Below are positions 8,570 through 17,384 of a DNA stretch of 64,000 nucleotides, piece by piece. Under the pieces are notes generated by a model. The model did not search any database and was not told the origin of the DNA. It was given only the letters and a program-made list of their open reading frames with translations. The position numbers and the translations under genes were made by a program. Position 1 is the first letter of the stretch; each line of letters starts with the position of its first letter. The stretch comes from Candidatus Paraprochloron terpiosi LD05 (GTDB taxonomy: Bacteria > Cyanobacteriota > Cyanobacteriia > Cyanobacteriales > Prochloraceae): NCBI GenBank assembly GCA_018141785.1, contig CP073341.1, positions 434,001 to 498,000 on the forward strand. The letters run 5' to 3'.

Positions 8570-9925
8570 ATGATAATAGAGTACGACTTAATCGTCATAG
8601 GAGCCAGTCCAGAAGGAATTCATGCTGCTCTGACGGCCACCTCTTTCAATGCACGGGTGGCTTTGGTAGAGCAGCCTTACGTGGAAAGTCCCCACCTTGG
8701 TAACCGCATTCTCGGCAACTTTGCTCATTTAGACCACCCTGAGGAGGTAAAACACCGCAGGTCACTAATCCTATCTACCAAAGCCTTCGGATATTCCCCA
8801 GCAATTTTAGCTGACAGGGGAGTAGATGTAATTTCCGAAAAGGGGGAGTTTTGCCCACAGCCCAATCTAACTTTCATCACCAAACACAGACGACTACGAG
8901 CTAGGGCTTATCTAATTGCTACCGGTTCCGTACCCAAAATACCTCATGGTTTGGGACTAGAGGAGGTTGGCTATCTCACCCCCCTTTCTCTTTGGGATAA
9001 TTTGAGCTACTTACCTCAGAACTTGGTTGTTCTGGGATCCAATCCCAGCGCTTTGGAACTGGGTCAAAGTTTGGCACTCTCGGGTAGGAATGTCACTCTG
9101 GTAGTACACCATAACCGCATTTTACCCCAAGAAGATCCTGAAGTCTCTCTTTTCATTCAGCGCTCTTTAGAAGCAGACGGAATCAATATTATTACGGCAG
9201 CACCACTGACTCAGGTCAAAGAAATTGAAGGGAAAAAGTGGGTGCAAGTGGGGAACAGAGCCATAGAATCGGAGGAGATAGTCCTAGCAGGGGTTCGACG
9301 AGCCAATGTTGAGGGTTTAAATTTAGAAGGGGTGGGGGTAAAAGATGGTATTTTGATTAATGAGAAACTGCAAACTACTAACCCAATGATTTATGCTTGT
9401 GGGGACGTTGTGGGGGGCTATGCTCTGTCTCACCTTGCGATGTTTGAGGCGGAGATTGCCGTGAAAAATGCTTTATTTTGGCCTTTCTTTAAGGTAGACT
9501 ATAATAGTATTCCCTGGGCAATTTTTACTGTGCCCCAAGTGGCGCGGGTGGGAATGACAGCAGCACAAGCAATATGCTACTATGGGGAGGAAGTGGAGGT
9601 GGTGCGAGAATATTTCAAGGATATTCCCTATGCTCAGGTGTTGGGAGAGACCACTGGGTTTTGTCAATTTGTCATTCGTGACTCTGGGGTAATTTTGGGT
9701 GCTTATATTGTAGGGGCAGAAGCTGCTGAATTAATCGGAGCGATCGCTCTAGCCATGAAGCATAAGATTAAGTTGGATCAACTTGAAGCTTTTCCCTATC
9801 TTACCTTATCCCAGATAATAACACAAACGGCTAAGGTTTGGCAGGGCGAACGGCGCAAACGCCATCGCTTTTGGCAAAACTGTTGGGAAAATTTATTTAT
9901 TTGGCGACGAAATTGGACAAAATAA
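8570..9925 (+). CDS. FAD-dependent pyridine nucleotide oxidoreductase lacking the redox cysteines
   Basis: Two-dinucleotide-binding-domain flavoprotein related to mercuric/lipoamide reductases. FAD motif DLIVIGASPEGIHAAL at the N-terminus, LIATGSVPKIP, NAD(P) motif VVLGSNPSALELG around residue 160, the second FAD motif MIYACGDVVGGYALSHLA, and a C-terminal dimerisation domain with PWAIFTVPQVARVGMT. At the place where the family has the CxxxxC active-site disulfide there is NRILGNFAHL with no cysteine, so classical dithiol chemistry is not expected. Substrate unknown. Between the CobD-like gene and tmk, with which it overlaps slightly. Confidence 0.8.
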   Translation: MIIEYDLIVIGASPEGIHAALTATSFNARVALVEQPYVESPHLGNRILGNFAHLDHPEEVKHRRSLILSTKAFGYSPAILADRGVDVISEKGEFCPQPNLTFITKHRRLRARAYLIATGSVPKIPHGLGLEEVGYLTPLSLWDNLSYLPQNLVVLGSNPSALELGQSLALSGRNVTLVVHHNRILPQEDPEVSLFIQRSLEADGINIITAAPLTQVKEIEGKKWVQVGNRAIESEEIVLAGVRRANVEGLNLEGVGVKDGILINEKLQTTNPMIYACGDVVGGYALSHLAMFEAEIAVKNALFWPFFKVDYNSIPWAIFTVPQVARVGMTAAQAICYYGEEVEVVREYFKDIPYAQVLGETTGFCQFVIRDSGVILGAYIVGAEAAELIGAIALAMKHKIKLDQLEAFPYLTLSQIITQTAKVWQGERRKRHRFWQNCWENLFIWRRNWTK

Positions 9926-10539
9926 AGTTTATCGTTTTTGAAGGTATCGACTGCGCGGGAAAAACTACCCAAGCTAATATGTTGAAAGATTATTTTACCT
10001 CTCTAGGGGAACAAGCAGTACTCAGTCCGGAACCTTCTAGTGGTCCCGTGGGTAACTTAATTCGCTCCACTCTCAAAAATCGAGTTATCTTTAATAGGGA
10101 TAGCCAAAAGTTTAACGAGCAAATGGCTTATTTATTTGCCGCAGATCGTTATGACCATTTATATAATGAAATTGATGGAGTATTTAAATTAATTGCAGAT
10201 GGCTGTCATGTTCTGACCACGAGGTACTACTTTTCTTCTCTAGCTTATAATGGTCATAACCCAGGTGCATTTGAGTTAGTCAAGCAGTTAAATGAACGAT
10301 TTCCCAATCCAGATCTGGTGATATATATTGATATACCTATTGAAGTATCATATGAGCGATTGAGGAAACGTTTTCCGAAGGAAGTCTACGAAACGGAATC
10401 TCAACTTTCAAGAGTGAGACAAGCTTATCATCATATTTTTGACCAATATGATGATTTGTTACGAAAAGTAGATGGGAAGTCTAAAAAAGAAGTCATTCAT
10501 AGGCAAATAATTGACTTTATTGAACAAAAATACATATAG
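9913..10539 (+). CDS. tmk: Thymidylate kinase
   Basis: Phosphorylates dTMP to dTDP for DNA synthesis. P-loop FEGIDCAGKTTQ near the N-terminus, the dTMP-binding/LID features PEPSSGPVGNLIR, FAADRYDHL, the DR-type TTRYYFSSLAYNG, and DLVIYIDIPIEVSYERL. Just over 200 residues, as usual. No ATG is available before the P-loop; TTG at 9913 (or 9901) is the likely start, overlapping the end of the upstream flavoprotein gene. The frame is open further upstream without homology. pipX follows by 6 bases. Confidence 0.87.
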   Translation: MDKIKFIVFEGIDCAGKTTQANMLKDYFTSLGEQAVLSPEPSSGPVGNLIRSTLKNRVIFNRDSQKFNEQMAYLFAADRYDHLYNEIDGVFKLIADGCHVLTTRYYFSSLAYNGHNPGAFELVKQLNERFPNPDLVIYIDIPIEVSYERLRKRFPKEVYETESQLSRVRQAYHHIFDQYDDLLRKVDGKSKKEVIHRQIIDFIEQKYI

Positions 10540-10545
10540 AAAGTA

Positions 10546-10839
10546 ATGGATACTGAAAAGTATTTAAATCACCCTAATTTTGGGTTACTCTTTAAAGTAT
10601 GCCAGATGGAAGAAAAGCAAGAGTTATTTACAACTATTTATGCCCAAAGGTTATTCTTTCTGGTAAAAGTCGGGACACCTTCAGCAGCACCTTCCGAGTC
10701 AGAAAGGCTAACCTTGGAACCCATCAGTCGCTCAGATGCTAGGTTAATGGTGGAGGCTCGTCTAGGGCGGTTGCGTTGCACCAGGTTATCTGAAGACTAC
10801 CAAGCCCTCAGTGCTATTTATCAGCGTATATTTCAATGA
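10546..10839 (+). CDS. pipX: PipX, NtcA coactivator
   Basis: Small Tudor-like-domain protein that shuttles between the nitrogen sensor PII and the transcription factor NtcA, coactivating nitrogen-control genes when 2-oxoglutarate is high. The N-terminal part YLNHPNFGLLFKVC and ELFTTIYAQRLFFLV is a near-signature of PipX, and the C-terminal helices contain RLGRLRC and LSAIYQRIFQ. 97 residues, with a slightly longer loop after FLV than the Synechococcus protein. Overlaps pipY by 4 bases, matching the conserved pipX-pipY arrangement. Confidence 0.95.
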   Translation: MDTEKYLNHPNFGLLFKVCQMEEKQELFTTIYAQRLFFLVKVGTPSAAPSESERLTLEPISRSDARLMVEARLGRLRCTRLSEDYQALSAIYQRIFQ

Positions 10840-11504
10840 CCGGTATTACCCAACGGATCCAAGAGATTCGCCAACAGCTACCTTCTTATGTCCGTCTGAT
10901 TGCTGTGAGCAAAAAAGTCTCGGTACCCGAACTTCGAGAGGCTTATGAGGCGGGAGTGAGGGATTTTGGTGAAAACCGCCTTGCTGAGGCTTTACCCAAA
11001 CAAGAGCAACTACGAGACTTACCAGACATTACCTGGCACTTTATCGGTCATTTGCAAAGCAATAAAGGGAAAAAAGCCTTGGAACACTTTCAGTGGATTC
11101 ACTCTGTTGACAATCTAAAACTGGCAGTGCGTCTGAATCGCTTAGCTGGGGAGTTATACTGTCAGCCCCAAGTCTGTCTCCAAGTGAAAATGCTGCCGGA
11201 TCCCAATAAATATGGCTGGAGTGTTCCCGACTTGGTGGAATGTTTGCCAGAACTAAACCAGTGTCGCGGGCTGAAAATTAAAGGTTTGATGACAATTTTG
11301 CCTTTAGGATTGTCTCCAAACGAGACTTTAGCAGCGTTTGAGACCACCCGCCACCTAGCAGAGAAAATCCGGGGGCAAAACTGGTCTCATATTGAAATGG
11401 AACAGCTATCTATGGGAATGTCGGGGGATTATTTGCTAGCCGTAAAAGCTGGAGCCACAGCGATCCGCTTGGGAACGAAAATTTTCCGTGACCGAACCCC
11501 TTGA
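10836..11504 (+). CDS. pipY: PipY, YggS-type PLP homeostasis protein
   Basis: Single-domain PLP-binding barrel protein (COG0325) that buffers pyridoxal phosphate; in cyanobacteria it is genetically linked to pipX. Landmarks: LIAVSKKVSVPELREAYEAG with the PLP lysine, FGENRLAEALPK, WHFIGHLQSNKGKK, HSVDNLKLA, the LMTILPLG strand and the phosphate-binding end LSMGMSGDYLLAVKAGATAIRLGT. 222 residues. Its ATG overlaps the pipX stop (ATGA), indicating translational coupling. Confidence 0.94.
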   Translation: MTGITQRIQEIRQQLPSYVRLIAVSKKVSVPELREAYEAGVRDFGENRLAEALPKQEQLRDLPDITWHFIGHLQSNKGKKALEHFQWIHSVDNLKLAVRLNRLAGELYCQPQVCLQVKMLPDPNKYGWSVPDLVECLPELNQCRGLKIKGLMTILPLGLSPNETLAAFETTRHLAEKIRGQNWSHIEMEQLSMGMSGDYLLAVKAGATAIRLGTKIFRDRTP

Positions 11505-11518
11505 CCCTTTGCGCCTCT

Positions 11519-11545
11519 GCCCTCGCCATCGCGGATGCCGAGGGC
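11519..11545. repeat. P1 palindromic element, copy 1
   Basis: GCCCTCG and CGAGGGC arms around CCATCGCGGATGC. The core is the reverse complement of the GGCAT-N-ATGGC core in the other P1 copies, and the single unpaired position (C opposite C) is in the same place. It lies between the convergent pipY and argG genes, 15 bases past the pipY stop. Confidence 0.7.
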
Positions 11546-11550
11546 GAGAC

Positions 11551-12750
11551 TCAAACCCGAATTTGAGACCAAACCTTGGTGGGTAGTCCCCAAATATAGA
11601 TAAAGCCTTCTGCTGCTTTATGGTCGAATTTGTCATCCACCCCATAGGTTGCTAAATCAGGAGCATAAAGAGAATTAGCGGACTTCCTACCCACAATAGT
11701 ACCATTACCTTTAAATAATTTTATCCGCACCGTACCAGAGACTCGTTCTTGGGTTTGGGCAATAAATGCATCCAGCGCCCCTTTTAAAGGACTGTACCAC
11801 AAACCGCCATAGACTAAGTTGCTGTAGGTATGTTCTATTCCCCGCTTGTAGCTGGTGACGTCGGCGGTGAGGGTGAGGGTTTCTAAGTCTCGGTGGGCTT
11901 GGATCAGGAGTAACAAGCCAGGGGTTTCGTATATTTCTCTGGATTTAATCCCTACTACTCGGTTTTCCACCATATCAATTCGTCCTACACCGTGTTTTCC
12001 CCCTAACTCGTTCAACCGGGAAATCAGGGTTACAGAATCCAGTGCTTCGTCATTGATGGTAACGGGAATTCCTCTCTCAAAGCCAATTTCCACATATTCT
12101 GGTTCGTCTGGGGTGGCGAAAATAGCCCTGGTAATGGCATATACTTCTTCGTCCGGTTCTGTCATGGGATCTTCCAGGGGTCCTGCTTCGATGCTTCGTC
12201 CCAGTAAGTTGCAATCGATGCTGTAAGGATAGGACTTTTTCACTGGGGCAGTAATACCGAACTTTTCCCCGTAAGCAATAGTTTCTTCCCGACTCATACC
12301 CCATTCCCGGGCTGGTGCCAGAACTTTCAGGTGGGGATCCAGAGCCATAATACTCACGTCGAAGCGCACTTGGTCGTTCCCTTTACCTGTACAACCGTGA
12401 GCTACGGCGTCAGCACCGTATTTAGCAGCTGCTTCTACTAGCAGTTTCGCAATTAAAGGACGAGCTAGGGCTGTGGAGAGGGGATAGCGATTTTCATAGA
12501 GAGCATTGGCTTGAATGGCTGGGAAAGCATAGTCTTTGACAAAGCTTTCTTTTCTATCTTCTACTAAGCATCTAGCAGCCCCAGCTTTCAGTGCTTTTGC
12601 TTTAATGGGACCGAGCTCCTCCCCTTGTCCTAAGTCCGCCGCTAGGGCAATTACCTCCTGGACACCCCATTCTTCTTTCAGATAGGGAATGCAAACGGAG
12701 GTATCTACTCCCCCAGAATATGCCAGTACGACCTTTTTTGCTCTTGCCAT
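11551..12750 (-). CDS. argG: Argininosuccinate synthase
   Basis: Joins citrulline and aspartate with ATP in arginine synthesis. 399 residues, the family norm. N-terminal N-type ATP pyrophosphatase loop [14 protein letters not shown], then [36 protein letters not shown] and [19 protein letters not shown]. The last residues extend close to the P1 element at 11519-11545. Convergent with pipY. Confidence 0.97.
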   Translation of the reverse strand: MARAKKVVLAYSGGVDTSVCIPYLKEEWGVQEVIALAADLGQGEELGPIKAKALKAGAARCLVEDRKESFVKDYAFPAIQANALYENRYPLSTALARPLIAKLLVEAAAKYGADAVAHGCTGKGNDQVRFDVSIMALDPHLKVLAPAREWGMSREETIAYGEKFGITAPVKKSYPYSIDCNLLGRSIEAGPLEDPMTEPDEEVYAITRAIFATPDEPEYVEIGFERGIPVTINDEALDSVTLISRLNELGGKHGVGRIDMVENRVVGIKSREIYETPGLLLLIQAHRDLETLTLTADVTSYKRGIEHTYSNLVYGGLWYSPLKGALDAFIAQTQERVSGTVRIKLFKGNGTIVGRKSANSLYAPDLATYGVDDKFDHKAAEGFIYIWGLPTKVWSQIRV

Positions 12751-12770
12751 TAATTTTTATCCTCTAATAT

Positions 12771-12815
12771 TTGAACCGCAGATAAACGCAGATGAACGCA
12801 GATAAGTACAGATTG
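12771..12815. repeat. Iterated GCAGATNAACGCAGAT repeat upstream of argG
   Basis: Starts AACCGCAGAT and continues with degenerate decamers of the ATCTGCGTTC type read on the other strand. Similar tracts occur at 14156, 17385, 52440, 53363 and 55347, all at gene ends or starts. Confidence 0.7.
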
Positions 12816-12837
12816 GTTTAATATATAGCATTGATAT

Positions 12838-13095
12838 TTACTGGTGTTTGTCGGCGCGAAAAAGAAAGACCATGAAAGCGACGACACCAATTTGGAGGGC
12901 GAAGTTGGGCAAAGCAGTGGTAACATCTCTCCCAGCAGCTATTTGAGCCAGAAAAATGACGGCGCCAATGAAACCGGAAACCCCGAAGGCTAGATAGATG
13001 AATTTTCTCAGCCCTCTATAGGGTGCTATTGCTTCTGCTTTGAGACGAGCATATTTTTCGTTTAGTTGTTTTTTCCCAGTGGGGAATTCACCCAT
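12838..13095 (-). CDS. DUF3493 family small membrane protein
   Basis: 85-residue cyanobacterial protein of unknown function with a basic N-terminal segment (LNEKYARLKAEAIAPYRGLR) and two predicted membrane helices (FIYLAFGVSGFIGAVIFLA and ALQIGVVAFMVFLF). The sequence matches the DUF3493 pattern as remembered. The start is the ATG for MGEFPTGKK at 13095; the frame is open upstream across the tRNA gene, which is not coding. Divergent from tRNA-Thr. Confidence 0.75.
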   Translation of the reverse strand: MGEFPTGKKQLNEKYARLKAEAIAPYRGLRKFIYLAFGVSGFIGAVIFLAQIAAGRDVTTALPNFALQIGVVAFMVFLFRADKHQ

Positions 13096-13139
13096 CAATA
13101 TTCTGCAATCCAATTTGTGATATAGTATAGTGAATGGGT

Positions 13140-13211
13140 GCCGATGTAGCTCAGTGGTAGAGCATTCGATTCGTAATCGAACGGTCGGCGGTTCAAATCC
13201 GCTCATCGGCT
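13140..13211 (+). tRNA. trnT-CGU: tRNA-Thr (anticodon CGT)
   Basis: 72-nt cloverleaf: acceptor GCCGATG pairs with CATCGGC, D-arm contains AGCTCAGTGGTAGAGC, the anticodon stem TTCGA/TCGAA closes the loop TTCGTAA (anticodon CGT), and the T-arm carries GGTTCAAATCC. CCA is not encoded. It reads threonine ACG codons. The esterase gene begins 26 bases downstream. Confidence 0.97.
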
Positions 13212-13237
13212 TATCGGTAATTGGGGTACTAGCTTTT

Positions 13238-13864
13238 ATGGCAGCAACTGAAGAGCCAATTTTTATTTCTCCCAACCACGGGCAACCACCCAAACGCTTA
13301 CTAATATTACTCCATGGCTGGGGAGCAGATGCCAGAGATTTAGCACCCCTAGCATCCATATTTAATCTTCCAGATTATCAGTTTATCTTGCCTAATGCTC
13401 CCTTTGCTCATCCTGAAATACCGGGGGGCAAAGCTTGGTATGCGTTGGAAACTAAGGATTATAAGGGTTTAGAAGAGAGTAGGCAACTTTTGCGTGACTG
13501 GATCCTATCCTTAGAGAATACTACAGGAGTTCCCCTCTCGGAGACTATTTTAAGCGGTTTCTCCCAAGGTGGTGCCATGACTCTAGACGTGGGATTGACT
13601 TTACCCCTTGCTGGTTTGTGTAGTTTGAGTGGTTATTTACATTCTCAACCCCAACCATGTCATTCTCCTTTGCCTCCTGTATTAATCGTACACGGCAAAC
13701 AAGACTCGGTGGTTCCCCTAGAGGCGGGTATCCAAGCAAGGGATAAATTGACCGCCCTAGGAGTTCAAGTGCAGTATCAAGAGTTGGATATGGGACATGA
13801 AATTAAACCATCGGTTGTAGAATTGATGCGGTCTTTTCTCTTAACCAGGGTGGGGGAATGCTAA
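13238..13864 (+). CDS. Alpha/beta-hydrolase, carboxylesterase/phospholipase type
   Basis: Serine hydrolase of the acyl-protein thioesterase/YpfH-like esterase group, probably cytosolic; substrate unknown. Visible parts: LLILLHGWGADARDL (oxyanion region), nucleophile elbow LSGFSQGGAMTLD, catalytic aspartate in IVHGKQDSVVP and histidine in DMGHEIKP. About 208 residues, the expected length. The start is the ATG of MAATEEPIFIS at 13238, since the open frame upstream runs back through the tRNA. Confidence 0.87.
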   Translation: MAATEEPIFISPNHGQPPKRLLILLHGWGADARDLAPLASIFNLPDYQFILPNAPFAHPEIPGGKAWYALETKDYKGLEESRQLLRDWILSLENTTGVPLSETILSGFSQGGAMTLDVGLTLPLAGLCSLSGYLHSQPQPCHSPLPPVLIVHGKQDSVVPLEAGIQARDKLTALGVQVQYQELDMGHEIKPSVVELMRSFLLTRVGEC

Positions 13865-13865
13865 G

Positions 13866-13906
13866 TATTCCTTTGCGTCTTTGCGTCTTGGCGCGAGACC
13901 TAAGAA
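13866..13906. repeat. Partial CTTTGCGTCTTTGCG repeat
   Basis: Contains CCTTTGCGTCTTTGCGTC then TTGGCGCGAGACC, which resembles the joined terminal sequences of the P4 element (see 45527). A similar short tract lies at 24424-24452. Intergenic. Confidence 0.5.
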
Positions 13907-13945
13907 GGCTATACAATAAAAGCAGGCTGTTGCGCTGGTGCTCCG

Positions 13946-14158
13946 ATGAACACTCTAAATTTGACGCAAAAAGAGATTTCGACTTTCACAGTTAATGATG
14001 TAGCCCATTTAGCAGGGCGTTTGGAACAGGATGAGTATAGTAATCCTTTTGAAGCTTTGCAAGATTGGCATTTGCTGCGGGCGATCGCCTTTCAACGCAG
14101 TGAATTGGCTGAACCCTATCTCTACCTCCTGGATCTGGAAGCTTATGACGAATCTTAA
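13946..14158 (+). CDS. DUF2555 family protein
   Basis: Small cyanobacterial protein of 70 residues, soluble, function unknown. The pattern NDVAHLAGRLEQDEYSNPFE, followed by DWHLLRAIAFQR and a C-terminal PYLYLLDLEAYDES, matches DUF2555. Lies between the esterase and coaBC, all on the plus strand. Confidence 0.8.
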   Translation: MNTLNLTQKEISTFTVNDVAHLAGRLEQDEYSNPFEALQDWHLLRAIAFQRSELAEPYLYLLDLEAYDES

Positions 14159-14229
14159 CCGCAGATACACGCAAATAAATACGGATATCCTTCTCATCTG
14201 CGTTCATCAGCGTTCATCTGTGGTTCAAA
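14156..14229. repeat. Palindromic ATCTGCGTTC-type repeat
   Basis: AACCGCAGATACACGC at the left pairs imperfectly with GCGTTCATCTGTGGTT at the right, enclosing further decamer units. It starts at the DUF2555 stop codon and ends 10 bases before coaBC, so it would form a hairpin between the two genes. Confidence 0.65.
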
Positions 14230-14238
14230 TCTTAACTA

Positions 14239-15447
14239 ATGGCGTCTAGACGAGTTTTAATTGCTATCGGTGGGGGAATAGCTGCTTATAAGGTGTGCGA
14301 GGTTATTTCCCAACTGTTTCAAACTGGGGTGGAGGTGAAAGTCATCCTCACGGAAAGGGCTGGGCAATTCATCACCCCCCTAACTGTGTCTACCCTCAGT
14401 CGCGATCGCCCTTATACAGACCAAGATTTTTGGCAACCCACTCACTTTCCTCCCCTCCATATTCAGTTGGGAGAATGGGCTGAATTGCTGGTTATTGCTC
14501 CCCTAACGGCAAATACTTTGAGTAAGTTAGCCTCTGGTGCAGGGGATAATTTGTTAACCAATACGGTTTTGGCATCAGTTTGTCCTGTACTCTTAGCACC
14601 AGCCATGAATACGGATATGTGGGAACAAGTAGCAGTGCAGCGAAATTGGCAACTGTTACAGCAAGATACACGGTATCACACCATAGAACCGGGAGCTGGG
14701 TTGCTGGCTTGCGATCGCGTCGGTGCGGGGAGAATGGCAGAACCAACAGAGATAATCGCCGCAGTCCAATCTTTGTTACATACTAAGGGCAAAAGAGATT
14801 TAACAGAAAAGCAAATTTTAATTAGTGCCGGGGGAACCAGAGAACATTTAGATCCGGTGCGCTTCATTGGCAATCCCGCTACAGGTAAGATGGGAGTAGC
14901 TTTGGCGCGGGCAGCAGTTATTCGGGGGGGTTCTGTGACTCTAGTAGCAGGAGCAATGGATCAAGGGCTACTAGGTACGTTAACAAATATTAACATAATA
15001 AAACTTGTAAGTAATAAAGAAATGGCAGAGGCTATGTTCAAGTGTTTCCCAGCGGCAGATTGGATTATAATGTCAGCAGCGGTGGGGGATGTTAAACCTG
15101 CTACTTATACACGAGAGAAATTGCCGAAACAATCCCTTTCTTCCCATTTAGCCTTAGAACCAGTAGGGGATATTTTAGCTCAATTGGGTGAACAAAAGCA
15201 ACCCCATCAAAAGTTCATTGGGTTTGCTGCACAAACTGGGGAAATTGTCAAGCCTGCTTTAGAAAAATTAAAGAGGAAAAAATTAGATGGGATAGTCGCT
15301 AACCCCATAGATAAAGCAAATGCTGGTTTTGGAAGCGATACTAACGAAGCAGTTTTATTAGATACTCGGGGAAGACAGCAGTTCATTGAATCTTGTTCTA
15401 AGTTAGAGTTAGCTCATCATATCTTGGATTTTGTTGAAGGTATATAA
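14239..15447 (+). CDS. coaBC: Bifunctional phosphopantothenoylcysteine decarboxylase/synthetase
   Basis: Carries out two steps of coenzyme A synthesis. The N-terminal flavoprotein CoaC half (residues 1-180) begins RVLIAIGGGIAAYKVCE and has LLVIAPLTANTLSKLASG, APAMNTDMW and GLLACDRVGAGRMAEP with the active-site cysteine. The C-terminal CoaB half starts at LISAGGTREHLDPVRFIGN and contains WIIMSAAVGDVKP and IVANPIDKANAGFGSDTNEA. 402 residues, full length. Confidence 0.96.
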   Translation: MASRRVLIAIGGGIAAYKVCEVISQLFQTGVEVKVILTERAGQFITPLTVSTLSRDRPYTDQDFWQPTHFPPLHIQLGEWAELLVIAPLTANTLSKLASGAGDNLLTNTVLASVCPVLLAPAMNTDMWEQVAVQRNWQLLQQDTRYHTIEPGAGLLACDRVGAGRMAEPTEIIAAVQSLLHTKGKRDLTEKQILISAGGTREHLDPVRFIGNPATGKMGVALARAAVIRGGSVTLVAGAMDQGLLGTLTNINIIKLVSNKEMAEAMFKCFPAADWIIMSAAVGDVKPATYTREKLPKQSLSSHLALEPVGDILAQLGEQKQPHQKFIGFAAQTGEIVKPALEKLKRKKLDGIVANPIDKANAGFGSDTNEAVLLDTRGRQQFIESCSKLELAHHILDFVEGI

Positions 15448-15494
15448 ATCTTACTATATTGCGGTGGAGAGACATTTTGCTGCTGGTGGTACTC

Positions 15495-15511
15495 GGTGGG
15501 CAATGCCCACC
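15495..15511. repeat. GGTGGGCAATGCCCACC hairpin repeat, copy 1
   Basis: Perfect short palindrome between coaBC and the DegT-type gene. Variants occur at 39368, 39452, 42759 and 62937, each in an intergenic position or at a gene start. Confidence 0.75.
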
Positions 15512-15539
15512 CTACGATATCCACTAACTAACGAGTAGT

Positions 15540-16637
15540 ATGAAAATACCGATTCTAGATTTAAAACCTCAATATAGAGCGCACAAAGAAGAGATGTCCG
15601 AGGCGATCGCTCGGATCTTGGAATCAGGTCAGTTTATCCTGGGACCGGACGTGAAGCTTCTGGAAGAGGAGGTAGCAGCTTACCTGGGGGTGAAACACGC
15701 CATTGGGGTAAATTCCGGGACAGATGCTCTCATGATCGGTTTGAGGGCAGCAGGTATTGGGGAAGGGGATGAGGTGATTACCACTCCCTTTTCTTTTTTT
15801 GCTACTGCTGAATCTATTAGTAATGTGGGGGCAAAACCCATATTTGCGGATATTGACCCCAAAAGTTACAACATCGACCCAGAGGAGATTAAAGCCAAAA
15901 TAACACCCCAGACTAAGGGGATTATGCCAGTTCACCTCTATGGTCGTCCAGCAGAAATGGGGCCAATAATGGATATTGCGACTGAGCATGGACTGAAGGT
16001 GATTGAGGACTGCGCCCAGTCTTTTGGCGCTCGCTACCGGGGAAAATATACAGGAACTATGGGCCATGTTGGCGCTTTTTCCTTTTTCCCTTCTAAAAAT
16101 CTGGGTGCCTATGGGGACGGGGGCATGATTGTCACGGACGATGACCGGGTGGCGGAGATGGCCAGAATGTTGCGAGTACATGGGACGAAGACGAGGTATA
16201 ACAACCGGGTGCTGGGTTACAATTCTCGGCTAGATAGTATTCAAGCAGCAATTTTGCGGGTGAAGTTGCAGTATATAGATGGTTGGAATGGAGCGCGGCG
16301 GAAAGTAGCTCAAAATTACAATCACCTACTGGCAGGAGTGCCGGAGATAATTACCCCTGAGATAGTAGAGGGGCATGTGTTTCACCAGTACACCATTCGG
16401 TTTACCAATGGGAAGCGGGACCGTGTCAAAGAATATCTGGCATCTCTTGGAATTGCTTCGATGGTTTATTATCCCGTTCCCCAGGACCAATTGCCAGTTT
16501 ATAAAGGTCAATATCCTCCTACTCCTACGAGCGATTTGCTGGCAGGGGAGGTGCTGAGTTTACCTATTTGGCCAGAAATTGAGTCGGAAATGATGGCAAT
16601 AGTGGTACAAGGAATTAAGGAAGGGTTAGAGTGCTAG
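15540..16637 (+). CDS. DegT/DnrJ/EryC1/StrS-family aminotransferase
   Basis: PLP-dependent sugar aminotransferase family, which aminates 3- or 4-keto nucleotide sugars for surface polysaccharide or natural products. 365 residues. Begins MKIPILDLKPQYRAHKEEM; has VAVGVNSGTDAL-type NSGTDALMIGL, TPFSFFATAES, DIDPKSYNIDPE, VIEDCAQSFGARY and the PLP-lysine region FSFFPSKNLGAYGDGGMIVT. Which sugar is used cannot be read from sequence. No sugar-pathway neighbours are present. A terminator hairpin follows at once. Confidence 0.92.
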   Translation: MKIPILDLKPQYRAHKEEMSEAIARILESGQFILGPDVKLLEEEVAAYLGVKHAIGVNSGTDALMIGLRAAGIGEGDEVITTPFSFFATAESISNVGAKPIFADIDPKSYNIDPEEIKAKITPQTKGIMPVHLYGRPAEMGPIMDIATEHGLKVIEDCAQSFGARYRGKYTGTMGHVGAFSFFPSKNLGAYGDGGMIVTDDDRVAEMARMLRVHGTKTRYNNRVLGYNSRLDSIQAAILRVKLQYIDGWNGARRKVAQNYNHLLAGVPEIITPEIVEGHVFHQYTIRFTNGKRDRVKEYLASLGIASMVYYPVPQDQLPVYKGQYPPTPTSDLLAGEVLSLPIWPEIESEMMAIVVQGIKEGLEC

Positions 16638-16674
16638 GGCGTGTCAATATCTGTAATTGATGACACGCCTTTCT
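16638..16674. terminator. Terminator hairpin between the DegT-type and Uma2 genes
   Basis: A perfect 9-bp stem GGCGTGTCA / TGACACGCC with a 14-base loop, followed by TTTCT on the plus strand. It lies immediately after the aminotransferase stop, between convergent genes, fitting a rho-independent terminator. Confidence 0.75.
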
Positions 16675-16683
16675 CCCGATAGG

Positions 16684-17337
16684 CTAAATGGGTGGGTAAG
16701 ACAAAGATAACATCTGGCGCAATTCTCGAATAGCAACCCCTGTACCCTCTTCAGCAGCCCGCTGGAAAACACCATCCCTCATGGCTAACAAATCAATCTC
16801 TGGGAAATAAAGGCTGAGGGAGCGCAACTGATACCCACCCTGTTGCAAACCGTAAATTTTTAATTTCTTTTTTCTCAATAACCAAACTTCCGGCACCTGA
16901 TAGGGAAGATAATCTTCAACAGCAGTGTAACTGGTAACATCAATCTCAATCACCAAATCTGGGGGTGGCTCAATTTGCCAATTCAGGCGATCTTTGCCCA
17001 CTGCTGCCTGCCAATTATTGATATAAAAGCAATAATCTGGCTCAATGCCATGCTCCTCGGGTAGCTCCATTGTAATAGGAGTAAATGCCTCATAATTGCG
17101 ATTCTGGCTATCCAGTAGCGTTTCAACCACTCTAGCCAGTAAATGGGCCTCTCGTCCATGTCTGGGCATGGGACTCATAAGCAAAATCTCTCCCTTGCGA
17201 TACTTGATGCGGGGAATGGCTCCATCTCCCCGGCTTTCACAGAGCGATCGATAATCTTGCCAAGTTCCCGGCATCTGCACCACTGTCCCCGGTGTTAGTT
17301 GGGTTTTTTCCCTTGAAATGACTGCGTACATTCCCAT
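16684..17337 (-). CDS. Uma2-family (DUF820) putative endonuclease
   Basis: Member of the PD-(D/E)XK-like Uma2 family that is heavily expanded in cyanobacteria; DNA-related role assumed, not proven. 217 residues. Landmarks: RGDGAIPRIKYRKGEILLMSP, the central PDLVIEIDVTS strand (acidic catalytic residues), YLPYQVPEVWLLRKKKLKIY. A second, broken Uma2 gene lies at 62241-62645. Apparently intact; ATG at 17337 or 17331. Confidence 0.85.
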   Translation of the reverse strand: MGMYAVISREKTQLTPGTVVQMPGTWQDYRSLCESRGDGAIPRIKYRKGEILLMSPMPRHGREAHLLARVVETLLDSQNRNYEAFTPITMELPEEHGIEPDYCFYINNWQAAVGKDRLNWQIEPPPDLVIEIDVTSYTAVEDYLPYQVPEVWLLRKKKLKIYGLQQGGYQLRSLSLYFPEIDLLAMRDGVFQRAAEEGTGVAIRELRQMLSLSYPPI

Positions 17338-17384
17338 TTATTGCCTTAACTAAATTATTGTAGTCTTAAACAAATGATTAGTAC

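Noticed and set aside
12077..12304. Open frames inside argG on either strand
   Set aside because: Shadows of a well-conserved gene in other phases.
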